DNA from: Symsagittifera roscoffensis
Lineage: Eukaryota; Xenacoelomorpha; Acoela; Convolutidae
Direction of reading: 5' to 3'
DNA: 64,000 nt
NCBI RefSeq assembly: GCF_963678635.1
Contig: NC_087071.1
Span: forward strand, 27,077,378-27,141,377
In this document: positions 23,045 to 34,400 of the stretch, one piece after another
How positions within the stretch are numbered: the first letter of the stretch is position 1
Layout of the letters: each line of letters begins with the position of its first letter
Translations under genes and position numbers: made by a program
The notes under the pieces: model-generated
Database searches by the model: none
Seen by the model: only the letters and a program-made list of their open reading frames with translations
What the model was told of the DNA's origin: nothing

Positions 23045-23500
23045 GTGTGATAGTAGTAACTGTCTTTTCTTCAATCCTAAGTCGCAAATATTATTGTTTA
23101 TTTTGAAAGAGTTCGTTTTGATCAGTAACCAGCTATTAAATACAGCCATTGCTAAGGATACTATCACAGACTACTCTATTACAAATAGCACACAAGCAAA
23201 CTAAGAGGGTTCGAACCTGGGCAGGGTCGGATGTTTTTAATGAACTTTTTAGTATACTAGTTAAAATGCGTCCGCTCTATAAATTGAGGCATGTTAGTTG
23301 GTAAGTTTATTCTTTTTTAAATTGACCAGAACTGCTAATGCGTCTTAATTGGCTTGCGTCACTTAGCACTTATGTAGACTTATAATTTGCGTGCGTCAAT
23401 CACGAATTTTTAAAGACTCAAAGTTTCACTCATTCACTTTTTGCATTATCGGTCATTTTTTTGCTTGTGTATGCGAAGTGAACTTCGCCTCTTTGTTTAT
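23045..23500 (+). repeat. Dispersed repeat with tRNA-like head (member 2)
   Basis: Same family as 14,440-14,830. It has a CTTTTCTTCAATCCTAAGTCG-type start, a box-B-like GGGTTCGAACCTGG at about 23,206, and a terminal GCGAAGTGAACTTCGC stem near 23,473. Confidence 0.5.
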
Positions 23501-26500
23501 TTATACAATTGAAAGGTGCTAATATCTCAAGTCCAAATGAAAAAAACTCACCTGAGATGGTTTTTGAGAGCTAATGAATGCAGTGAAATACTTATATATT
23601 TCGGGTTGATTTTTTTTCAAGAAAAGTTTTCAAAATAGCTAAAATCAAAATTAGTTTTTGCGGTTTGAAGTCTAATTTCAATTCATTTTTTGAAGCCTGA
23701 GTTCAAGTCAATTTTTTTTGCTAAAAGTAGATCAAATTGTGCTCTTTAATCATAAAAGCAGAAAACGCGCAAAACCAAAATGAACATCTGGTTTTGAAAA
23801 TAGATTTCTATTTTTAAGTTTCTCAGCGCAACAAAATTTTTACATATTTGCCCATTTTTTTCAAATTAGATATGTATATATCAAAAAAGATTCAGTCTTA
23901 GTCTTAATGAATTTGTGGTTAAAAAGAAAACAAACTCAACAATCTGATAGCAAAAGTGTAAACTTTACGAAAACCGTGAGCATTTTCTAGTTTCGAAAGC
24001 GTTTTTAAATTTCTAGGTTTATCAGCGGAATAAAGAATTACATATTGATACAGTTTTATCAAAATTAATTACTTCTATAGAAATAAATTTCCAGCGCAAT
24101 TTGTTCTCGAAATTCAAATCTATCACTTGTACTGAGTATATTAAGAGCAAAATTGAAAAAAAAGCTTGCATGACTGGTTTTGAAATGTTGATTCTATTTA
24201 TTAGATTTCCAAGAGGTAAAGAAAAGTTTTGTTATAATCCAGCTTTCACAAATTCGATTGAAAAAAAAAAACTCAATTGTACTAGATTCATGAAATTTAA
24301 AGAGCTATTAAATGATGATATTTTGTCTTCGAAAGTTTAAAAATCTTCCAAGTAGTCTCTTTTTCGGTTTACTGGAACTCATTAACAATGTTTGATTCTC
24401 TAATTGCAGTTTTTCTACTTCGAAGTTATTAAATTCAAGCTCGATATTTGAATTCAATTTTTCAAGTGAACGGTTATATAATTTTGTTGAAAACAAAAAA
24501 ATGGCGCAAAAGCCCACATTGCACACTTACGAGAAAAATGTTGTGCGGTCCAATGTTTTCCATCCCAAGTTGCTTAGTTAATCAAAATTTATGAGCACGC
24601 TTATCGAAAATTTTTACGAACCTTTATTGAATACCTTTGTGAGAAAACGAAGCGCACATCAAATAAAGTAAGATATTCAACCTGCGATCATATCTTGTAA
24701 TATCTTGTAAAGTAGCAGTTTGCCAGTTTTCTGGACAAATAAGGAGTTTATCAATGCGTATATTTGTATGAGTTTGCCTATGATGCTCAACGCCTAAGAT
24801 CGAAATTCTTAAGCACGGCAGTTTAGTATCGAACTAATTGGCCAGAACTTACTTTTACGTATTGGTTTTTCTCATGACATAATTTTTAATAGTTGCCCCC
24901 CCCTCTCGGGTAGCTACTGATTAGTTATAATTATTAGTTTAATCTTCAGTTCTTATAGTCAAATTAAAATGCCGGGCTTGAGCTTTTTTAGTGCCCACGA
25001 AAAATTGCTATAAAAAGAACATTTAAAATTATTTTGTAGCGACTTTAAAGTGTAAAAGTCTGTCCTCCAAATAACCAACAACTGACCAACCACTTAATGG
25101 CGGAAATGAACAATGGCATAAGCTCAATTTATTGCCAGTTGATTTTGACCAGCTAAAAACTGTAAGGGATCATGTGTAGAATCAAATTACAATTTTGAGC
25201 AGTGATTCAAACGCTAAATAATCAAGAGAGCTGTCTCAGTGTCGATGATAATGATCTGTATATGTTCGGTTTTCAGATTTCATTATACTGAATTTACAAA
25301 CGTTCTGATGAGAGACTACTCTCCAATAATTGTTATGCAATTTCTACTTTTTGAGATACAGTGGCCTCTTTTTTGCATTTATCCACGTAATTCAGTTCCT
25401 ATTTACTAAAAAAGTGAAAACTATTTTTATGTCAAATATGAACAAAAGAAGTGTCGTGATCATGTAACAAGATGTTAGACTGAGTTACAGCGCTGGAAAC
25501 AAAAATTTCATAAGGTACTATATCCAAAGCTTGTCAAAATTGAAAACTTTACCTATTGAGTTATCGAAAAAGTTTTATCAATCTTATCTAAATAAATTGG
25601 AGCTTGTCAAAATTGGAGTGATCAAAACTGAGTTCTGTTTAATTGTTTCCATTTTTGGTTCAAAAATACTACTGTTTTTTGCTCTTGCCATGAAGTTTTG
25701 TTAGAAGAGCACTGAGCCAAAAACGTCTTTTCTAAGCAAAACTTTTTTGAATATTTTAATCTGTTTTTTATGATCCTCATTTGTATACTTTTTGTATATT
25801 AAGCTTTTTCACCAAGGAAAGGCAGCAAAAGCGGTCAGCTTAAAGTTAAGGTCTTTTATTAAACCTTGAGTTTTTTCTATTGGACTAAATTGAAAATTGT
25901 ATGCAATGCAAGCTGAAACGTTTGCATGCACAAGCACAAATGTGGGTAACTTCATCCTAAGCCTATAGAAACGTTTTTTTCATCTGCGTGTTTTTTTTTC
26001 AATGCTCGCAGAGATTTTCTATTTCAAAGTGATTGAAGTAGAAGTATGTTTTTTTGTACTTTAAACTAATTATTAAAACTCACCCAAAAATGTCAACTTT
26101 TCACGGCGAAACAGTTCAGTGAAACTAACAAAAGTATTCACTGAAGCATCACATTTTGACTTCTTGTACTATACAACCTTGATTTAATTAGTTTCAGCAA
26201 CCCAACATCAGTTAAACTTTCTGCTCGTACTGGAACAATTGAAAAAGCTGAACATTGAATAGCCAAATCGGATGTTCTTAGCTAAAGCCAAAAACTGTTT
26301 TTTTTTCAAAATCAAATCAAATTCGAAAAACTGAACAAGGAAAAATAACAGTTTGACGATGCGTGTTGAATAGCGTAAATTTTCCGACCAGTCTTAAAAT
26401 ATACAAAAATATTTTTTCAAACTAGTGTCGTTTTTTTTTCGGCGTGATGTGATAAAAGAAACTGAGTGAAAAAGTAGAGCTTAAGCATTTTAGTCAGTCT

Positions 26501-26894
26501 TTGTAAATGATGCAAATGGTGAAACAATTTTTGAAAACAAATAACAAGAAAAACAAAGTAAAGAAAATCATATTTTTTTTAATTTTTCAATTTTTTTCCC
26601 GAACTTTTGAAGCGTTTAATTTCTAAGATGAAGGTAAATACACGAATACAAAGTTTATCCCCATTTTCAATGGCCGGCACAATTAGGGCAATGTCTCCTT
26701 AAACCTCCGTAAAAAACATTTTGTTTTCACATCAAACTTTATTTTTATCTATGTATGTAATTTTTCCAAATCTGCGGTGATAGTAATTTTATATCATTAT
26801 ATTTGACGTAAAAGGGGTTGTTCAAGCGAACAACTGTTATTTCTATTTAAAAAACAGCTGTTTTTTTAATCTGATTTAGCTATTTAGAATCAAA

Positions 26895-27196
26895 GCTGGA
26901 ACCGAGCCCGGCTTCATTTTTAAGATCAGCAACCGGGCCAGGCACGAGCTGTCTTTCAAAAGAGCTCACACTTCCGTTAACACCCTTTCACACTTCCGTT
27001 AACACTCACAAGTCAGCAAAAGGCAACCAAATTGAACTGCTAGGATCGGCTGCGGCCGATAGAAACAAAAGATTCTTTTTATTAGGAAGTTCGTATTTTC
27101 TTTAAAATTGGGCCGGGCCCGGGCGTGCAATTTTTCTTTCCCAAACGGGCCGGTTCTAACTTCAATTCAAGGGCCCGGTTCCAACTCTGTTTGGAA
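26895..27196. repeat. GC-rich inverted-repeat block
   Basis: Left end AGCTGGAACCGAGCCCGG and right end GGGCCCGGTTCCAACT are near reverse complements. The interior carries more GGGCC/GGCCC motifs and a 19-bp direct repeat based on CACTTCCGTTAACAC. It stands out in an AT-rich setting. Probably a short foldback/MITE-type element. Confidence 0.5.
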
Positions 27197-28806
27197 CACA
27201 TCAATTGCAAAACTTTATGAGTTTTTAAAAGATTTGTTTTGAAAAAGTTGGCTGCGAAAACAAATGTAAAATCAAAAAAGTTAAAGAAATTTGTATTGAT
27301 TTTTTGAAATATTTAGTTTAATTTTTTGTACCGAAACATCAAATAATTTGGAGTAATTATGTTCAATTTTGTATATGAAAATAGAAATTGAACGCCAATT
27401 TTGACTTAATCTCCTTCAGTGCAATGAAATAATCTCCTTCTTCAAGAGATTATCCAAGTCTCTCATGTCTCCACCGAGTGAACAGTCCTCTTAGTTGATT
27501 AAGAACAATCATGCAGGCTGGAAGACTTTAAAAATACTTTCCACTCAGAGCTCTCTAAATAAATAGTAAGTGTCTCTGAAAACGCTCATCAAAATCACAA
27601 TGCAAATTTATAAATGCAGCAAACTTAAACTAAAAAAAACTAAAGTTTTTTTCTTTCATCAAGTTTCATTTCAAGCTTAGTTAGCTTGGTTGCTCATTTG
27701 AATTTTTCTCACACAAAATAATTCTGATTTGTTATTTCCTCCTCTTTTTATTTGTTAATTTCTTATTCTTTGTTCATCTCTTTCTTTTAATTTTTGTCGC
27801 TTAGAAAATCTAAAACTTCTAAATTCTTCTAATCGTTCTCTTTTTGCATCTTATAATTCGGCTATTGTTATTGTTCCATCTACTCCTCTTGCGACATCGA
27901 CTGCACTTTTGTTTTCGGGACAACGAATGTGGCGACCTTAAGCTTGATTGCAGGATCAAACTGGAATCAAAATCTTTTGTGCAAATGAATTTAATCGTTA
28001 AAATATTTTGAACTTGCTGCCGAAGGATTTTTCTTTTTTTTTCAGTAGAAGAAGTCTCGAAATCCAATGAAGTTGTTAGGGCCAGTTCCGAATTTTTTTT
28101 GTAATTCAAGGACGGCAGAGAATTAATACCATCTTTTTGACCAAGAACTACCTTCTAGTTTTCCATTGAAACCCAAAATTGAAATAACCTGAGAGCAGGA
28201 AGCAGTAACAACTGAATCATTTTAGCCTGAACTTAAAATAATTCAGATACTTTAGTACAAATGGAATGTTTACATCACTAAAATACGAAAAAACAGAACA
28301 CATCGAGGACTTCTAATGAACTTTAAAGCTCTTCGAGAGAAGCCTGATTGTTATTTGGAGCCACACACGCAGAACAATATGTTATTGTTTTCAGCCAGTA
28401 GTTTTGTTGAGAAGTTTTCGATTTGAATGCCTGTATTTTTTCAACGCTTGCACAATCAATTCTGTTTACACATCATATGATTTTAATCAGAAAATTTGTC
28501 TGATAATTGATCTAGTTTTTACTTTATTTCTCACTGTCACCATGTGTTTTCTGGGAACTTTTAAAACAAACTGTTCTCTTTTAAAACAAACTGTTCTCAA
28601 GGAATCACGTTCAAATCAAATTGAAAATCAACAAGTCTGCCAAACTCTGAATGTTCCGACCAAATTTCGAAGTCTATTAAGTAGTGTTCGCGTTTAAGAC
28701 AGTTTTTAAGAGTTTTTTCTGAAAATCATCTCGTCTAACACTATTTAAAAAACAAAGAGATATGTTTTGCTTTAGCGAACTATTAAATAGGCCAACCAAC
28801 CCACAA

Positions 28807-28955
28807 TTTTTTTTAAAATTTGAGCTCAGGAAATTAGTAGTTCCCGAATGATACAAAAAAATTCCGTCAAAAAATTGCTATTTAAAAAGTCGAAATTTTT
28901 CTGGAGAAAAAACCAACCCAAACACAAATTCGTTCATTTTTCGTCATTTTATTCA
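28807..28955. repeat. Fragment of the foldback-arm repeat family
   Basis: Resembles the right arm of the foldback element (around 59,515-59,640): shared AAAAAATTCC(T/G)TCA, TTAAAAAGTCGAAATTT and GAAGAAAAAACC-type blocks, followed by CACAAAT and TTCGT. Confidence 0.5.
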
Positions 28956-29294
28956 AAAATAGTTAGAAAAATGAACATAAGGGTGCATTTGCATTCAATT
29001 TTTTCTAAGTTTTAGCCTTATTTCTTTTGTCTTAACTTCAAAGTTTTTGCTGTGATTTACATGCACATTTTGCTGTTGTAAATAAAAAGTTGGGCAACAA
29101 ATTTTTTTGAAATTTTTAGGATGCACCATATTAGGAATGTTAAGCTTGATTGTAAATTTAAAACAATTTGGTAATGAAGATTGCTTCTGCAACTGTATGC
29201 ATTGTATTTGCACAGTTTATTGATTAATAATCTTTCTCGTTTTGAGCGAAGTACTCTCGTTTAAATAACCAGTTTTAAATTTTGCCTTCTTAAC

Positions 29295-29298
29295 AAAG
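29295..29298. repeat. Target-site duplication, left (AAAG)
   Basis: AAAG directly before the 5' LTR, matching AAAG at 48,218-48,221 directly after the 3' LTR. Confidence 0.85.
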
Positions 29299-29708
29299 TG
29301 GAACCTGATCTAAACTATATTTTATGATTGGATAAATTAAATGTTTTACCAATGTAAAGTATTTAATATTAACCAATCACGATCCATCTAACTAACAACC
29401 CACTTATTTGTAAGTGCTGAAGTTACTTGTAATTTCAGCACCAGAGAGATTTGAATTTAACTTAGAAATTAGTTGGACTCTCCCGAGCACTTCAGCAACC
29501 GCAATAAACCAGTATACCCTAGATCTATTGAGCCTAGCAGAGACTAGTTAAACAACCTGAGACTAGATAGTATAAGAGTAAGATTAGGATCGGTATTAGA
29601 CTAAGAAGTTGCACGAATCTATCCGGCCGAAAATAAGATAGCGTGACGAGCAGACGGTGTACCCTATCCGAAATTACTCTATGAGTTAACCACTTCGGTC
29701 CTAACTCA
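29299..29708 (+). repeat. 5' LTR
   Basis: 410 bp, starting TGGAACCTGATC and ending TCCTAACTCA; aligned to 47,808-48,217 I find no difference. It contains a TATA-like TATATTTTA at about 29,316-29,324, a CCAAT-like motif (ACCAATCA) and a poly(A) signal AATAAA at 29,503-29,508. Confidence 0.97.
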
Positions 29709-29710
29709 TC

Positions 29711-29728
29711 TGGTGCGACCATAAGTCT
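29711..29728 (+). other. Primer-binding site
   Basis: Starts TGGTGCGACCAT two bases after the LTR. The reverse complement ends in CCA, and extending it gives GTTCGA, the conserved T-loop sequence of tRNAs, at roughly the right distance. So a tRNA primer is likely. I cannot assign the isoacceptor with confidence; an Arg-like 3' end is possible. Confidence 0.75.
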
Positions 29729-29795
29729 CGAACAAGACCTTAATAGCTTAGAATTAACCAAAATAGATTAGAAATTAGACAAAAACATTTACAAA

Positions 29796-30029
29796 ATGTT
29801 ATACGACAATAATTTAATCGAAATGTCTCTACGACTCAATAGATCAGAGCCAATATTCCGAACCATAACAGAACTACCCGGAATTGGAAGAAAACCTCGA
29901 ACCAGAGACGACATACGACAAAGTAGAAACTTGCCATATAGCTATATGATAGTTAGGCAAAAACCAGAGCAAACTTTTATATTTAGAATACTACTGGCAA
30001 TGAATTTAGATTTTCATTTGCAAACATAA
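29796..30029 (+). CDS. Small leader ORF, 77 aa
   Basis: First ATG after the PBS, in a good context (ACAAAATG). The product is basic in its middle part (RKPRTRDDIRQSR) with no family I recognise. It lies in the long leader before the main ORFs, so it may be an upstream ORF, a leader exon or chance. Confidence 0.3.
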   Translation: MLYDNNLIEMSLRLNRSEPIFRTITELPGIGRKPRTRDDIRQSRNLPYSYMIVRQKPEQTFIFRILLAMNLDFHLQT

Positions 30030-30961
30030 AACCTTGAAGTTAATCTTCAAAATCATTTCAGGCGCTAAACAAAATTATTAATATACAATAACGATTGATA
30101 AAAAGATCTAAGATCGTTTTCCTAAAATTCTGCAGTAATATACAAAACATGTTTGAAAAATATTTATTGAAAAATAAAAATAAAAATTAGTAGCATGACA
30201 ATAAATGGTTAGTAATCATAAATCATCCTGTTGTCCCAGCTCCATCATCTAAAACATAACAGCAATCATAAACCCACTAATATCATCAAAACACTAAATC
30301 TTTCCTTTACACACATTTAAAATTTTATTAAAACATAAATTCACTTAATTTTAAAACCAGATCATCAAGGCTTATCCTTGGATCTTAAATCATTTTCTAC
30401 TTAATTAAATTTCAAATTTGATCATCAAGGTTTATCCTTGGATCAAACAGAACAACTTTGTTCTCCCCCACCCACTTAATTAGTGTCTAACGACCTCAAA
30501 CGTCGATTCACTACCCAACCCTTTCTAAAGACCCAAGACTAATAGAAATTTTTAAACAAAACTAATCATTCAAATTAGGATAAACAGTGAAGAACTTCGG
30601 TTATTCATCCTTCACTTGACCCCCCCTCTTACCAGACCCAGGATAAATCTTAGACTTAGTAAGTTTAAAATAGTATCTAACGAACTACTCGCGTTCTAAT
30701 TATACCTGAACCTTGTGGATCGATTTACTATTCTCCAACCCTTGAACACAATCACTACCCCTAAGTAAGATTAAGTAAGTTAACACCTTAACTTATACTA
30801 GCCACGAGAAAGTAAAAAATCATTCTTCGGAATCGATATACTTTTCTCTCCAACCCTGAACAAACAGACCCAGGTTAAGCTAACCAAAAAATCGTAAGAA
30901 CTAACAGTTTAGGAAAATAGAAATCATTTAACAACCCTTTGCATCCGTCATTCTAAACCTT
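30030..30961 (+). promoter_or_regulatory. Long untranslated leader with repeats and splice-donor-like sites
   Basis: About 0.9 kb full of stops in all frames. GATCATCAAGG(C/T)TTATCC occurs twice with a 60-bp period (30,360 and 30,420). Looser repeats of TCTAACGA and TCTCCAACCC are spread over 30,480-30,870. Donor-like GTAAGT sites occur at 30,659 and 30,775. Candidate roles are packaging signal, insulator or splice-donor region for subgenomic messages. Confidence 0.4.
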
Positions 30962-31429
30962 ATGTCATTTAAAAACCTAGGAAATAAACAAACAATCGTT
31001 TTACACAATTGTGAAATAGACAATAAAAAATACGACCTTGTAATCACACCTCATACACAAACAGTTGGATACATTCGAACAAAACGACAAACACTAAAGA
31101 GAAAAATAATAACTAAACAAAGACAAATAACACGAAAAAGATTTTCAAAAAATCGAAACGCATTTTCAGAATCAGAAACCAACAGTTTAGACGAACTTTA
31201 CAAACTAAAAGAATCAATAGATAAAAATTGCCCAATTCACGATCAATTATATTTCTCTGACTCAGAAACAACTTCAAATTCATCACAAAGAGGAAAAAGA
31301 AGAATAAAAAAGCAGTACAAACACAAACCAGTACATTTATACAATTGGAATCAACCAATTCGACACATTAATAATTACATATTAACAGTCATCGAACGAA
31401 AAAATGAGCTCAACGCACACCCCAGGTGA
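30962..31429 (+). CDS. Small basic ORF before Gag-Pol, 155 aa
   Basis: Starts at ATG 30,962 and stops at TGA 31,427-31,429, overlapping the Gag-Pol start by 26 nt. Gag-Pol lies in the +1 frame. The product is rich in Lys, Arg and Asn with a serine/acidic patch (YFSDSETTSNSSQRGKRR). The codons before the stop are CCC AGG, and a +1 slip of CCC to CCA would fuse it to Gag-Pol. Alternatively Gag-Pol is reached by leaky scanning, since this ATG has a weaker context. Function unknown; possibly a matrix-like or RNA-binding accessory. Confidence 0.55.
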   Translation: MSFKNLGNKQTIVLHNCEIDNKKYDLVITPHTQTVGYIRTKRQTLKRKIITKQRQITRKRFSKNRNAFSESETNSLDELYKLKESIDKNCPIHDQLYFSDSETTSNSSQRGKRRIKKQYKHKPVHLYNWNQPIRHINNYILTVIERKNELNAHPR

Positions 31430-34400
31430 AGAAAGTCCAGATGATGATGAAATCTTTCCTTTTATAGTAGACGCAGATACTGATAGAGGACAACACATAT
31501 TTTGTCAAAATTTACTCGTAAATTTATTTGAACCCGGAATTAGTCCATGTAAAACAGAGTTCCCAGATGTAAAAATCAAAAGACAAATCATAGACCACTA
31601 CTTAAAAGATATATGCAACATAACACAACAGTATGGAATCTACTCCATAGAATTCACCTCACCAAACCATAATAATAGAAAATATACAATTCAAACAGAC
31701 GATCTTGATTTAGAATTTTCAAAAGTTTTTTCAGAATATATAAAAAGCATCCAATATCATAACTCACAAAGAGCAAACTCCATATTCACCAATGAAGTTT
31801 TCGCAATAATATATAGTTATATTTCGATATTAGAAAACGAAATCCCAATAACAAATGTCTCACCGACAGAAACATCTAAACATTTAAGAGTACGACATGA
31901 AATCACACTACTCTCTAGTTATTTAAACATCATTAAAGAAAATTTCACGAAAGACGACGTTTCACAACATACAAAACACGATCTACAAAAAATTTTGGCA
32001 TGGTTCATAATAGATTATTTCACACACAATATTGATTTAATTGCACAAGCAAGAAAAAATTTTAGACCCCAAAACTCGAACGATGATACCGCTATCACAG
32101 AACAATCAGATTATGTTTGGGACCCCGAATGGTCTCATCCCGCATTTATAAGCTTCCCACAAACAATCTCAAGTCAAGCAATAAGTACGATATCTTACAT
32201 AAGAGATTATGTAAGAGTAATACCATTAACAATTGATGCAACACCATTAAACTATAATACATTTTTACCCGATACACAAAATAATAGTTTAAACTCTACA
32301 GTCATACACAACGAAAACCTCAATGGAACTAGGAATCTTACTCAACAAGATATCCAGACACCATCACACTTCATAAATGAAGAAATTGTACACACAACAA
32401 CTACACAACAAAGTATTTCACCAATACGCCCAAATTTAACAACACCAAGAAATACAAATCCTTCACAAACACAGGTAACCTTACAATCAACCGTTAAACC
32501 TTCGGTTGCCCCTAAATATTCACATATGGATTACCAAACATACAGACCCATGACAATACCATCAAAAACACGCAAAACATTCACTAGAAACAACTTTACA
32601 GACCATAATTATAATTATACACATCCATCAAAAACATGTAATCAACCACAAAGGAATTTTAACCAATATACAAGATCTCGAAATTGGGATAACCCAATGA
32701 CCCAACCTAATTCAATAAATTTCCAAACAAATCCTCCACAGGATCACAGTGAAAATTACCCATTTTTTCAACAAAATAAAAATAAAAAACAAACATCTTA
32801 TCAAATGGATTATTTATCCTCAGATGATGATTTCTTACAACCAGATATATTTGCACCAAATACTCAAGAATATCGTAAACAAGGAATACAGAGAACACGT
32901 ACAAATCATAGAAATTTTTCTCCACAACCAATAGATGCACAACATCAACAACCAATTCAACAACAAAATCTAATTAATACACAATCTTTTCAACCAATTC
33001 AACAACAAAATCCAATGACTGCACACTCGTATCAAGCATCACAAATGCAAAATGAAATACCACTCCCATATTATCTTCAACAACATGAAATAACAAGAAA
33101 CCAACTTTCAAATTTTTCTCAAATGCCAAATGCAGCAGAATCATTACAAATGACAATGAATCCATACCTTATGGGTGGATCATCAATAACATCAAACAAA
33201 CCTTTAATGGTTTTCACAGGAACAGACCCTGAATACTCTGTAGAAGATTATTTAAATGCAGTAACAGCAAACCTGATTTTAAATATTGGACCTGAACCAA
33301 TTAATACGCCACTACATCAAAATTGGATATATCGACGCACAGCGTTAATACAAACAACCTTAGATGGCGCAGCCCAAAAATGGTTTTCAGTACTACCTCT
33401 AGAAATAAAATCAAACTGGAAAAGGTTTACACAGGAATTTTCAAAAATGTTTGACTCCGAAAGAAACAAACAACAACAAAGAGTTTTATGTAATGAAATT
33501 CGCAGATTACCAAACGAAACCATCAAGCAAATAGCAGTACGAATCGAAACACTAGTTCGAAAAGCATATTCATTAAATACACATGACTATAAAAACACAA
33601 AGATGACAGAAATCTTAATGATGACCTTAACACCACAATTAAGGAAAATAGCAATAAAAAAGAGAGCATCCCATCCTTCTTCAATTCGAGAACCCGATTT
33701 AGATTTTCGAAAACTAGTAGACAAATTAGAACAAGCAGAAATCACGATGAAACTAGAAGAAACGGAAAACCTGAAATTACAATACGTTAATAGAATTGAA
33801 ACGACTCCCACTAATATTAATAATATACAGGAATCAGAGACAGACCTCGTTGAAAAAATCACTGAAATACTCAATATTTATGAAAAGAACCCAAACTTCA
33901 AAGGCAAACCATCTTTCAAAAAATGGTGTAATTATTGCCGACGATACGGACATAGTATTTCCGAATGTAGACAAAAACAGCAAGACAATCAAAATAAACC
34001 TCAAAAATATAAAGAACCAAATAAATCATTCTATCAATACATGAAAAAAGATCAAAATCTACCGAACAAAACAGTCCACAGCAACAACAGTTCAGGAAAA
34101 CCACTCCCGAACAATACAAATTATACAAGAAATCAATCACCATATAACTCAAGTTATAGAGGAAGATCACCAGAACGAAGAAACACGAATAATTCATCAC
34201 AAAATCACTACAATAGACCAAATAGTCGAAATAACTACTCCAGATCAAATTCAAATACACAACGATTTGTTTCTAGATCTAATTCCCAATCAAGAAATAA
34301 CTACTATCCAAACAACCAATCACGAAATTCATCATACAATAGGAATAGAAACTACTCCTATAATCGAAATAGAAGTTATTCAAACAACCGAAACCAGAAT

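Larger units (their letters stand above)
20641..29294. other. Intergenic, repeat-rich, no gene recognised
   Basis: AT-rich sequence without a convincing exon. It contains the second copy of the 400-bp repeat (21,473-21,910), a tRNA-headed repeat (23,045-23,500), a GC-rich inverted repeat (26,895-27,196), a 20-bp tandem (28,562-28,601) and a fragment of the foldback family (28,807-28,955). Confidence 0.65.
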
